Shown piece by piece: positions 1-6,567 of a DNA stretch of 7,544 nt. Where the stretch lies: positions 1-7,544 of the forward strand of contig NZ_CAMILN010000053.1 in NCBI RefSeq assembly GCF_946222045.1, written 5' to 3'. A program made the translations under genes and the position numbers. The DNA comes from an uncultured Peptoniphilus sp. GTDB taxonomy: Bacteria > Bacillota > Clostridia > Tissierellales > Peptoniphilaceae. Position 1 is the stretch's first letter. Every line of letters starts with the position of its first letter. Under the pieces are notes generated by a model. It was not told the DNA's origin. It saw only the letters and a list, made by a program, of their open reading frames with translations, and did no database searches.

Positions 1-49
1 ATAAAATTAAGAAAAAATAGAATAAAATCAAAATAAAAGATTAAAGAAT

Positions 50-70
50 AAAAAAATCAGCCTAGGCTGA
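50..70 (-). terminator. Intrinsic terminator of the polymerase operon
   Basis: A perfect 14-bp palindrome, TCAGCCTAGGCTGA, lies at 57-70, directly after the stop codon of the last minus-strand gene (stop at 75-77). Read on the minus strand it can form a short GC-rich hairpin (5-bp stem, CTAG loop) followed by a run of seven T (complement of A50-A56). The stem is short, but position, GC content against an AT-rich surround and the T-run fit rho-independent termination of the minus-strand operon. The remaining 49 bases to the left edge are A-rich and show no gene. Confidence 0.7.
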
Positions 71-74
71 ATAC

Positions 75-389
75 TCATTTCTCTTCATAAAACCTCTCCT
101 CAAAATAAAGAGGAGAAACTTGACCCAAGTATTCAAACTGGCTGATAAAATTATTTTCTAAACTTGTAACTTTTTTAAAGACAAAATAATGGTCTCTATC
201 ATCGGCAGAATTTTTAGAATTTAGGAGAAAATAAGGGTGACCTGTGGAAATCATGTGGAGAAGAAGGTCATCAGTCAAAAAAAATAAGGGGACACTAATA
301 TGTGAAAACTTATAAAAAGCCTCCTCAAAATTTTTGTAGTTAATAGAAAAATAATCAAATTGAAGAGAATTCTTTTCTAAATCTTTCAT
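75..389 (-). CDS. Small DUF5960-like protein of the UmuC cassette
   Basis: This is a 104-residue soluble protein with no signal peptide or membrane segment; it is rich in aromatic residues (for example FDYFSINYKNF near residues 11-21 and HYFVFKK near 67-73). I recognise it, from memory of the pattern QxDYFSxNYxxFEExFYxxS...VPLxFLTDD, as resembling the DUF5960 family, small proteins often found beside umuC-type polymerases on streptococcal elements. Its biochemical function is unknown. The ATG (387-389) overlaps the TGA of the upstream YolD-like gene (386-388) in an ATGA arrangement, so translation is probably coupled; a weak GAGG lies 4-7 nt upstream. It is the last gene of the three-gene minus-strand operon and corresponds in position to the small ORF13/ORF14-type genes of the Tn5252 UV-resistance operon. 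The family name is fairly likely; any role in mutagenic repair is inferred only from context. Confidence 0.75.
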   Translation of the reverse strand: MKDLEKNSLQFDYFSINYKNFEEAFYKFSHISVPLFFLTDDLLLHMISTGHPYFLLNSKNSADDRDHYFVFKKVTSLENNFISQFEYLGQVSPLYFEERFYEEK

Positions 390-730
390 AATTCCTCTGC
401 AAGAACAATTTTAATAATATCCTCAAAATTAATATTTAGAGGATTATCTCCACTTAAATAAATACTCCCATCAAAAATTTCCTTAATCCTGCCAAGATAA
501 GGCTCTTGCCTGTAACTAGTAAAAACTAAGACCTCAAGATTATTTACATAAACCTGACTGATTAAAAGTATGATTTCCTTATTAGACATTTGAGAAGAAA
601 AATCTATGACATCTCCCATGTGAGATAGGGCAGAAGTGTGCTCAGAGATAAAAAATCCCATCCACTTTGCCATCCCCCTATCCATGTATTCTCTAGCAGA
701 CTTAAAGGGCAAATAAGACCTATCAACCAT
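386..730 (-). CDS. YolD-like family protein, partner of Y-family polymerase
   Basis: This is a 114-residue protein. Near the N-terminus it has Y13-x-DRGMAKWMGFFISEH, matching the DRGxxKWxxxxLPEH signature of the YolD-like family, whose members usually sit next to UvrX/UmuC-type polymerases in Firmicutes. The C-terminal half (YLGRIKEIFDGSIYL...FEDIIKI) fits the G-x-I-xx-I followed by F-x-DI-xx-I pattern of that family. The reading frame is open upstream to an ATG at 784, but I chose the ATG at 728-730. It has a strong GGAGGT six bases upstream, and the protein then begins MVDRSYLPF, the expected N-terminus; the longer start would overlap the polymerase gene by about 40 bases. The gap to the polymerase stop is 16 nt, and the next gene overlaps by 4 bp. 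Its molecular role is not established. It probably assists or regulates the polymerase. Confidence 0.85.
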   Translation of the reverse strand: MVDRSYLPFKSAREYMDRGMAKWMGFFISEHTSALSHMGDVIDFSSQMSNKEIILLISQVYVNNLEVLVFTSYRQEPYLGRIKEIFDGSIYLSGDNPLNINFEDIIKIVLAEEL

Positions 731-736
731 ACAAAC

Positions 737-742
737 ACCTCC
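737..742 (-). promoter_or_regulatory. Ribosome binding site deciding the YolD-like start
   Basis: GGAGGT on the minus strand (complement of 737-742) ends six bases before the ATG at 730. No comparable site precedes the alternative upstream ATG at 784. The site lies between, and partly against, the last codons of the polymerase gene (stop 747-749), consistent with translation from a polycistronic message. Confidence 0.85.
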
Positions 743-746
743 AAAA

Positions 747-2159
747 TTATTCCAAACCATCCATGCCACCACAGTGGCCACCAATTAACTTGCTCCTTTC
801 AAGAACCCTAGAACCTTCCATTAGAGAAGTGGCCCTTTGAAGAGAAGTGAAGCCAAACCTGTCCCTGATTTCATCAATAGTCCTGTCAAGACTTTCTTCC
901 CTCTCAATGGCCTCAACATCATCAAAAAAATCAAAAACAGTAGAAGACTGGTCCACCAAATTATCATAAGATACGCCGAGATTTCTCACGTCACCGCCCT
1001 CATACTTTTCCCTAAAAAGTTTAATAACCTCATCTTGTAAGACCCTGGTGGATTGGCTGGGCCTAATAGTCCTCCTTGCATGAATGGACTTTTTATTCTC
1101 TGAGTAAGAAAAGCCAACATAAATGGCAACCACAGAAGCCTTCTTCCTAATACGTCTTATCCTAACAGCCACTTGCTCAGCAATTTCTGATAAGACAATC
1201 TCAATTTCATCTTGGGACTTGTAATCACGGGGTAAGACCTGGGAGTTGCCAAGACCCTTGGACTTAGACTTGTAGGGCCTTGTGACCTTGGACTCATCAA
1301 CACCATTGGCGTGAAACCAAAGCTGAAGACCAATTACACCAAAGGATTTTTTTAAGACATCAGGATCATAATTGGCAAGATCACGGACAGTGTAAATTGA
1401 CATAGCATTGAGCCTTCTCTTGAGTCTAGACCCAATCCCCCAAAAGTCACTTAGATTATCAATGGCCCAGACCTTGGACTCCACATCCTCATAGGACCAG
1501 TTGGCGCGCATGGTCCTAGTTTTCTTGGCCTCATTATCAAGGGCAAGCTTGGCAAGAAGGGGGTTGGCATTGCTCATACCCACAGTAGAATAAAGACCAG
1601 CTCTCTCCCAAATATCCCTCTGAATCATAGAAGAAACAAGGTCCAACTTGTCATGCCTTGAAAGGCTTTTGTCAGGAACAAAATAATTTAAAGAATTAGT
1701 AAGATCAATAAAACCCTCATCAATAGAATAGGGAAGGATGTCCTCTCTAGGAGCATAATTTTGGAAAATTTTTTGGATTTTTAAATTTTCTTCAATGTAG
1801 AGAGCCATCCTTGGAGGGACAATAAGAGTATTTTTCGCCCACTTCTCAATAAAATCAACATAAGACTTAGTGATCTCAATATTTTGTCTCCTGGCCTTTT
1901 CAAAACTAAATTTCCTAGTTTCGATATCAAAGGGAAGTTCACTTGACCTTCCAACATTACTCTTACCATAAACACGTTTAAAGGTAGGAGAGCTAGCAAG
2001 GATGAGGCCCTTAGAATTGCTAGACCTGCTCATGACACAAAGACAAGTGGAGAGGGGGTCCAATTTTCTTTTGACACACTCAACACTGGCATAAAAAGAC
2101 TTAATGTCAACAAAAGCAATATCAGATTTAGGTTCCAAAGAATAATCAATAAAAGTCAT
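747..2159 (-). CDS. umuC: Y-family translesion DNA polymerase (UmuC/UvrX type)
   Basis: This 470-residue protein is of the DinB/UmuC superfamily, which copies past damaged template bases in the SOS-type mutagenic response. The N-terminal catalytic motif FVDIKSFYASVE carries the metal-binding Asp18. The palm motif YSIDEGFIDLT carries Asp147 and Glu148. A helix-hairpin-helix-like segment (FWGIGSRLKRRLNAMSI) follows at about residues 238-255, and the C-terminal little-finger region begins with GLGNSQVLPRDY at about residue 300. All three expected carboxylates are present and the length is full for the Firmicutes UvrX/UmuC group, so it should be active. The ATG at 2157-2159 has GAGGTGG close upstream. 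It heads an operon with a YolD-like and a DUF5960-like gene, as in the UV-resistance operon of streptococcal Tn5252. It is richer in G+C than the restriction genes to its right. No LexA/HdiR/UmuD-type gene is adjacent. Confidence 0.95.
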   Translation of the reverse strand: MTFIDYSLEPKSDIAFVDIKSFYASVECVKRKLDPLSTCLCVMSRSSNSKGLILASSPTFKRVYGKSNVGRSSELPFDIETRKFSFEKARRQNIEITKSYVDFIEKWAKNTLIVPPRMALYIEENLKIQKIFQNYAPREDILPYSIDEGFIDLTNSLNYFVPDKSLSRHDKLDLVSSMIQRDIWERAGLYSTVGMSNANPLLAKLALDNEAKKTRTMRANWSYEDVESKVWAIDNLSDFWGIGSRLKRRLNAMSIYTVRDLANYDPDVLKKSFGVIGLQLWFHANGVDESKVTRPYKSKSKGLGNSQVLPRDYKSQDEIEIVLSEIAEQVAVRIRRIRKKASVVAIYVGFSYSENKKSIHARRTIRPSQSTRVLQDEVIKLFREKYEGGDVRNLGVSYDNLVDQSSTVFDFFDDVEAIEREESLDRTIDEIRDRFGFTSLQRATSLMEGSRVLERSKLIGGHCGGMDGLE

Positions 2160-2162
2160 AAG

Positions 2163-2169
2163 CCACCTC
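2163..2169 (-). promoter_or_regulatory. Ribosome binding site of the polymerase gene
   Basis: GAGGTGG on the minus strand lies three bases before the polymerase ATG (2159), with the core GAGG six bases away. It supports this start. Confidence 0.75.
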
Positions 2170-2186
2170 GAGAAAAAATTAAATAA

Positions 2187-2384
2187 ATTAAGAATAAAAT
2201 TAAAAGTTATGTAAATATAAATAATTCAAAATATCCAGTAGAAATAGTGAATAAAAAATATGAAAGTAAATTGTTAAATGAATATAAAAATAAATCTTTA
2301 AAAACAAATACACATTTAAACAATAGTTTTAGTAAGTATATTTTAGAACATTTGACCTTAAAACACAAGTTCATAAAAAGTTAA
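2187..2384 (+). pseudogene. Unidentified 65-codon open stretch, possible gene remnant
   Basis: One plus-strand frame stays open for 65 codons through the extremely AT-rich intergenic DNA. It contains KYPVEIVNKKYESKLL near its middle and ends KYILEHLTLKHKFIKS before a TAA at 2382-2384. There is no ATG; only ATT (2187) or GTG (2247) could start it, and neither has a clear ribosome binding site. In DNA of this composition stops are expected about every ten codons or so, hence a run of this length hints at a decayed C-terminal gene fragment. I recognise no family. It may be chance, and it overlaps the candidate minus-strand promoter. Confidence 0.25.
2340..2368 (-). promoter_or_regulatory. Candidate promoter of the polymerase operon
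   Basis: On the minus strand TTGTGT (2368-2363) is followed after 17 bases by TAAAAT (2345-2340), a plausible sigma-A-type promoter reading toward the polymerase gene. It would give a leader of roughly 170 nt. A competing candidate is TATAAT (2389-2384) inside the palindrome, with TTGAAA (2410-2405) only 15 bases upstream, a short spacer. No recognisable LexA/DinR box (CGAAC...GTTCG type) is seen, so SOS control by LexA is not supported by the sequence. Confidence 0.4.
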
Positions 2385-2404
2385 TTATAACTATGTTATA
2401 ATTA
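2382..2404. repeat. Perfect inverted repeat, candidate operator
   Basis: The half-sites TAATTATAAC (2382-2391) and GTTATAATTA (2395-2404) are exact reverse complements separated by TAT. Each arm contains TATAAT on one strand, so the palindrome overlaps -10-like hexamers facing both operons. It is a natural site for a dimeric helix-turn-helix repressor controlling the divergent transcripts, but no protein is shown to bind it. It ends before the helix-turn-helix remnant at about 2471. It lacks a T-run and has an AT-only stem, so a terminator is unlikely. Confidence 0.55.
2392..2402 (+). promoter_or_regulatory. Extended -10 promoter for the restriction operon
   Basis: TATGTTATAAT exactly fits the Gram-positive extended -10 consensus TRTGnTATAAT. 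No good -35 hexamer lies 16-18 bases upstream, which extended -10 promoters can tolerate. Transcription would start near 2408 and run through the helix-turn-helix remnant into the methyltransferase gene, leaving a leader of roughly 260 nt. It is embedded in the right arm of the palindrome, so a bound repressor would block it. Confidence 0.55.
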
Positions 2405-2470
2405 TTTCAATGATAAATTTTTAAGATAAAAAATATAAGAACAAAAGAAATTAATTGAAAATATTAATAA

Positions 2471-2626
2471 CTCCTTAAAGTAGACTTAAAAAGAACTGTA
2501 AAAACAACAAGTGAAATAGTTTCAAGAATGAGTAAAAATTCTTATGTAAATTTAGAATCAATTAGAAAATGTTTGGATTGTGATTTTAGAGTTGAAGATG
2601 TTATAGAGATTGGAGAAATTAGGTGT
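2471..2626 (+). pseudogene. Decayed Cro/CI-family helix-turn-helix regulator
   Basis: The plus-strand frame after the stop at 2468-2470 reads TTSEIVSRMSKNSYVNLESI and then RKCLDCDFRVEDVIEI (ending at 2611). This closely resembles the second half of small XRE-type regulators of about 65-75 residues, whose consensus runs ...ISxxTLAKMxKNExVSLxxLxKICxxLxCxxxDIxEI. The N-terminal half is missing from this frame. Upstream, other frames show scraps such as INNSLK interrupted by TAG and TAA around 2464-2490, and the stretch between IRK and LDCDF is about three residues shorter than usual. This points to frameshifts and small deletions, so I call it a pseudogene. A 54-codon ORF starting at ATG 2528 could still be translated but lacks the full DNA-binding fold. 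Such regulators commonly lead restriction-modification operons, and its intact ancestor probably controlled the genes to its right. Confidence 0.65.
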
Positions 2627-2666
2627 AATAAAATTGGGAAATCTATCACAAATCAGAAGAATAGAA

Positions 2667-4355
2667 ATGCTGGAATACTTAAATCATCTTAAAGAAATTC
2701 ATACAGATGATGAAAGTAGGATTGCACTTGGAAAGATTGAAACAGCCTTAACTGAGAAAAAATATGGATTAGTTTGGGAAGAACATGAAGAAGAAGTAGA
2801 CAAACAACTCGTTCATAACATACCAGTGTTTAGAGAAATAGAAGATAAAAAAATAATTGGAGATAATACCTCTGATTTTAATTTTCTTTTAGAGGGGGAT
2901 AATTTACATTCCCTTAAATTACTAGAAAAGACTCACAAAGGTAAAGTAGATGTTATCTATATTGATCCACCTTACAATACTGGAAATAAAGATTTTATTT
3001 ATGATGATAATTACATTGGTTCTGACGATGGATACAGACATTCGAAATGGCTATCATTTATGAATGAACGATTAACAATAGCAAGGGAGCTTTTAACAGA
3101 TAATGGCTTTATATTGATTAGTATAGATGAATCTGAATCTTCTCAATTAAAAATCCTTTGTGATGACATCTTTGGGGAAAATAACTTTCAAACGACACTT
3201 CATATACAAGTTAGATATGCTCAAAAGAGCTTAACTGAAGAAAAAGATTTTAAACCGGTTATGGAGTATGTGTTCTTATATTCGAAGGATTATAAGCAGT
3301 TTAATCCTAAAAGAAAAGAAGAAGAATACACAGACGAGAAATTCATTTATAAAATTAATGAATTATCAAAAGGTGAAGATTTTTATATTGGCAAACAAAA
3401 AGTAACTGTTTTTAAAAAGGGAGAATGGGAACTGGAAAAAATGGAAGAGGGCTCTTTAAATGGCTTAAAGGAAACATGGATATCTGGAACCATTTATACT
3501 AAAATGAGCTATGGTCAAGTGTTTAAAGCAGTAGTAGAACCAAGAATAAATGAGGATGGATTATCATGCTTATACAAAGTTCATGGTAGAGGTGAAGATG
3601 GTTTAGGATACAGATATTACACAGGACCACAAAGAAAAAATGCTAAAAGAGGAAAGATGTATTCGGGAATGCCACTCAATAGAGTTGAAGAAATTAAGTC
3701 TGGAAAATCCATAAGATTTAAACCATTAGATACATTCTTTGACTTTGCAGCTGATTTTGGAAATATTAATCATGAAGGTGGTGTAACTTTTAATAACGGC
3801 AAGAAACCAGTAAAAATGCTAAAGTCATTCATTGATTTTTCACAAAATAATTCTGGAGTAATACTAGATTATTTTGCTGGTAGCGGAACAACTGGTCAAG
3901 CAGTTATGCAGCTTAATAAAGAAGATGATGGAAATAGGAAATATATTCTTTGTACTAACAATGAAAATAATATTTGCGAAAAAATCACATATAAGAGAAT
4001 GAAAAATATCCAAGATGATTTGCCTCATAATCTTAAATATTATAAAACAGAATTTATCCCAAAACTTTCAGAAGATGAGGAAATTTTATCTTCTAAACTT
4101 CTTGATTATATCAAGGAAATGGTGGAGCTTGAAAATATGTGTGAGATTGATGGCAATAGTAGAAGAATTATTTTATCTGATGAAGATTTAAAGCTAGCAC
4201 TTTCTGAAATGAAAGAAAATGGTGTTCTATATATTCCATCATTCATATTGCTTAACAATGAAATCAAGGATAGTATCGAGGAAAGGAAACTTGAAGTTAT
4301 TACTATCCCAGATTATTATTTTACAGAAGAATTAAGAGAGGTGAACGAATTATGA
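2667..4355 (+). CDS. mod: Type III restriction-modification methyltransferase (Mod)
   Basis: This 562-residue protein is a site-specific DNA methyltransferase that by family should methylate adenine N6 in one strand of an asymmetric site and supply sequence recognition to the Res subunit. The catalytic motif IV DPPYNTG is at residues 100-106. The S-adenosylmethionine-binding motif I LDYFAGSGTTG follows later at about 400-410; this order is that of the beta class, as in EcoP1I/EcoP15I Mod. The N-terminal block EKKYGLVWEEHEEEVD and FLLEGDNLHSLKLLEKTHKGK are typical of Firmicutes Type III Mods. The variable stretch at about residues 170-370 should hold the target recognition domain. I chose the ATG at 2667 because family members begin close to LEYLNxLKExHxDDES. 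In-frame TTG codons at 2610 and 2634 could extend it by 19 or 11 residues; the latter has AGGTG nearby, and the ATG has only a weak AGAAG. It is slightly short against the roughly 640 residues of EcoP15I Mod. The stop overlaps the Res start by 4 bp. Confidence 0.92.
   Translation: MLEYLNHLKEIHTDDESRIALGKIETALTEKKYGLVWEEHEEEVDKQLVHNIPVFREIEDKKIIGDNTSDFNFLLEGDNLHSLKLLEKTHKGKVDVIYIDPPYNTGNKDFIYDDNYIGSDDGYRHSKWLSFMNERLTIARELLTDNGFILISIDESESSQLKILCDDIFGENNFQTTLHIQVRYAQKSLTEEKDFKPVMEYVFLYSKDYKQFNPKRKEEEYTDEKFIYKINELSKGEDFYIGKQKVTVFKKGEWELEKMEEGSLNGLKETWISGTIYTKMSYGQVFKAVVEPRINEDGLSCLYKVHGRGEDGLGYRYYTGPQRKNAKRGKMYSGMPLNRVEEIKSGKSIRFKPLDTFFDFAADFGNINHEGGVTFNNGKKPVKMLKSFIDFSQNNSGVILDYFAGSGTTGQAVMQLNKEDDGNRKYILCTNNENNICEKITYKRMKNIQDDLPHNLKYYKTEFIPKLSEDEEILSSKLLDYIKEMVELENMCEIDGNSRRIILSDEDLKLALSEMKENGVLYIPSFILLNNEIKDSIEERKLEVITIPDYYFTEELREVNEL
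4338..4343 (+). promoter_or_regulatory. Ribosome binding site of the res gene
   Basis: GAGGTG lies eight bases before the first ATG at 4352, inside the last codons of mod. Two consecutive ATG codons (4352 and 4355) follow; spacing allows either, and the first overlaps the mod TGA as ATGA, which suggests coupled translation that keeps Mod and Res in proportion. Confidence 0.65.
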
Positions 4356-6556
4356 TGTTAGATTTATTTGATTTTCAAACAGATGCTAAAAACTATCTTT
4401 TGGATAAAACAACAGATCCAAATGCAAAAAGAAAAATCATTATAAAAAGTCCGACAGGGTCTGGAAAAACAATAATTCTACTCTCTTATATCTATAACTA
4501 TCTTCTATGGCAGGACTCTGATAAGGTATTTATCTGGCTTACTCCAGGTAAAGGAGATTTAGAGGAGCAGTCAAAAAATAAAATGGACGAATTTATTCCT
4601 CATGCAAAATCTGCTAATATACACGATGCTCTTCTACAAGGTTTTAATGGTGGTTATACCTATTTTATAAATTGGGAAATGATAACCAATAAAAAGAATA
4701 ATGCACTTAAAGATAGTGAAAAGAAAAATCTTTTTGAAAGAATCGCAGAAGCACATAGGGAACAACTTTCTTTTATCACAATTATTGACGAGGAGCATTT
4801 GAATAACACCTCAAAAGCAGATGATATTTTGTATGCCCTTAATTCAGATAGGGAGATACGAGTATCGGCAACAACTGCTAAGAACCCGATGGCAGAATTT
4901 TATGAAATACCAGAAGAAGAGGTAATAAATTCTGGTCTTATTACAAAGGCACTTTACATCAATCCTGGTATTGAAGCAGATGAGATGGACGACCTTGAAA
5001 GTGAAACTATTTATCTAATACAAAAAGCTGATGAAAAGAGAAAAGAAATCAAAGCCGAGTATGAGAAAACAGGAGAGAAAATTAATCCTCTAGTTATAAT
5101 ACAATTTCCAGATATGAGTGAGTCCTTAGTTACTTTTGTAGAAGAACATCTAACAAATATGGGTTACACCTATAAAAATAAAATGCTTTCTAAATGGTTA
5201 AGTGAGGAGAAAATAAATACCCTTAATGTTACAGACGAAGACTCTAAATCAAACTTTTTGATTATGAAACAAGCTATATCAACTGGTTGGGATTGTCCGA
5301 GAGCAAAGATACTTGTTAAATTGCGTGAAAATATGACAGAAACCTTTGAGACACAAACAATAGGACGCATAAGGAGAATGCCAAGAGCAAGGCACTATGA
5401 CAACGACCTATTAGATTTTTGCTTCCTTTATACATTCGATGAAAAATACAAAGAATCTGTCATACAGGGTGGAAATGCTTATGAAGTTAAGAGGTTGTTT
5501 TTAAAAGACAAGTGCAAAGATTTTGAACTTATAAAAGAATATAGAAATAAAGACTATCAGTTTGTAGATGAAGTGTTAGTTAGAGATAGAGCTTATGACT
5601 ATTTTAAAGATAAATATAAACTAACCAATATTAAAAAAGATAATGAAAAATTATTAGAGTCTTATGGTTTTATAATGGGAACAAAAGTTATATCTACCTT
5701 TAGGACTGGTAAATTTATAAAAATCAAAGATATAGTTGATGAAAAGCAAGGTGAAAATAGGGAAATAGCCTATGAAGTATCAACTCACGATCATGGAATT
5801 GATTGTTTACATGCAGTTGATATGATAAAAAAAGTTACTGGTGTACCATCTAACAAAATGAGGGCAATTCTTCAACATCTTTTCCATAAAAATATACCAT
5901 CAAGCAAGAAGTTATTAAATCTTTCTAATCGTGAGTGGTACGCTTTTATGATTAATAATGCCTATAAACTTAGAGATGATTTTTTAGATTTAGCTGCAAT
6001 TTCTAATGCAAGACAAATACAAATCTTGGATAAGAAAACTGAAAAGTGGAAATTGCCTTTAGAAGATTTTTATAAGTATCTTCCGTATGAAACAGAAGCA
6101 ATCGGGTATGAGAAAAATGCTTATAAAGAATACAATACATCTATGACAACATCAGAGCTTAGATCAACATCTGAACAACTTTTAGAAAACTATCTTGAAA
6201 AAAAAGATGATGTAGATTGGTACTATAAAAACGGAGATACAGGACAACAATATTTATCAATTATTTACGGTAATAATCTAAGCAAGGAATATCTTTTTTA
6301 TCCCGACTATATAATAAAAAAGAAAAATGGAGATGTATGGATAATTGAAACAAAGGGTGGAGAGTCAAAGGGAAAGAGTAAAAATATTGATAAGCAAATT
6401 GAAAATAAATTTTATGCTTTTAAGGAATATGCAAATAGGCGTAAAATAAAGTGGGGATTTGTAAGAGATAAGAATTTAGGACTTTATATTAACAATACAA
6501 ATTACACAGAAGAAATGAATAATGAAAATTGGAAAAGAATAGAAGATTTATTTTAA
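4352..6556 (+). CDS. res: Type III restriction endonuclease subunit (Res)
   Basis: This 734-residue protein is an ATP-dependent SF2 helicase-nuclease that, complexed with Mod, should translocate or slide from unmethylated sites and cut DNA. Helicase motifs are in order: Walker A SPTGSGKT (33-40), Walker B DEEH (146-149, a variant of DEAH), motif III SATTA (172-176), motif V STGWDCPRAK (from 310) and motif VI QTIGRIRRMP (335-344). The C-terminal nuclease shows a PD-(D/E)XK core: YPD with Asp652, then IIETKGG with Glu666 and Lys668, the spacing usual for Type III Res. All catalytic residues look intact. It is notably shorter than EcoP15I Res (about 970 residues). The gene is in one open frame, so this appears to be a compact family variant rather than a truncation. 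It overlaps mod by 4 bp and is followed after 11 bp by the SEFIR/TIR gene. Confidence 0.92.
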   Translation: MMLDLFDFQTDAKNYLLDKTTDPNAKRKIIIKSPTGSGKTIILLSYIYNYLLWQDSDKVFIWLTPGKGDLEEQSKNKMDEFIPHAKSANIHDALLQGFNGGYTYFINWEMITNKKNNALKDSEKKNLFERIAEAHREQLSFITIIDEEHLNNTSKADDILYALNSDREIRVSATTAKNPMAEFYEIPEEEVINSGLITKALYINPGIEADEMDDLESETIYLIQKADEKRKEIKAEYEKTGEKINPLVIIQFPDMSESLVTFVEEHLTNMGYTYKNKMLSKWLSEEKINTLNVTDEDSKSNFLIMKQAISTGWDCPRAKILVKLRENMTETFETQTIGRIRRMPRARHYDNDLLDFCFLYTFDEKYKESVIQGGNAYEVKRLFLKDKCKDFELIKEYRNKDYQFVDEVLVRDRAYDYFKDKYKLTNIKKDNEKLLESYGFIMGTKVISTFRTGKFIKIKDIVDEKQGENREIAYEVSTHDHGIDCLHAVDMIKKVTGVPSNKMRAILQHLFHKNIPSSKKLLNLSNREWYAFMINNAYKLRDDFLDLAAISNARQIQILDKKTEKWKLPLEDFYKYLPYETEAIGYEKNAYKEYNTSMTTSELRSTSEQLLENYLEKKDDVDWYYKNGDTGQQYLSIIYGNNLSKEYLFYPDYIIKKKNGDVWIIETKGGESKGKSKNIDKQIENKFYAFKEYANRRKIKWGFVRDKNLGLYINNTNYTEEMNNENWKRIEDLF

Positions 6557-6557
6557 T

Positions 6558-6561
6558 GGGG
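6558..6561 (+). promoter_or_regulatory. Ribosome binding site of the SEFIR/TIR gene
   Basis: GGGG at 6558-6561 lies six bases before the ATG at 6568 in the short gap after the res stop codon (6554-6556). It is the only G-rich stretch there and is a moderate match to the anti-Shine-Dalgarno sequence, so the third gene is probably translated from the mod-res message. Confidence 0.5.
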
Positions 6562-6567
6562 TTTTAA

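Noticed and set aside
19..34. Near-repeat of AGAATAAAAT plus A-rich flanks at the left edge and again at 2191-2206, as possible attachment sites bordering the polymerase operon.
   Set aside because: The match is short and of low complexity; in DNA this A-rich it is expected by chance.
731..784. Longer start for the YolD-like gene at ATG 784.
   Set aside because: It would overlap the polymerase gene by 38 bases, has no ribosome binding site, and adds a tail not expected for the family. The ATG at 730 has a perfect GGAGGT.
837..1040. Plus-strand open frame of 67 codons opposite the polymerase gene.
   Set aside because: It lies wholly antisense to the C-terminal coding region of an intact, recognisable polymerase and shows no protein-like motif.
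1781..1999. Second minus-strand open frame inside the polymerase gene.
   Set aside because: It is in another frame of the same strand as a conserved catalytic domain; its leucine-rich composition is a by-product of that coding sequence.
2160..2666. Possible riboswitch, small RNA or RNA antitoxin repeats in the large intergenic gap.
   Set aside because: Apart from the palindrome and gene remnants I see no GC-rich stems, tandem repeats or terminator-like T-runs that would define an RNA gene.
2667..4355. Phase-variable Mod driven by simple sequence repeats.
   Set aside because: No tandem oligonucleotide repeat or long homopolymer tract was found in or just before the gene.
5170..5370. Minus-strand open frame opposite res.
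   Set aside because: It is antisense to helicase motifs V and VI, with no start signal or recognisable product.
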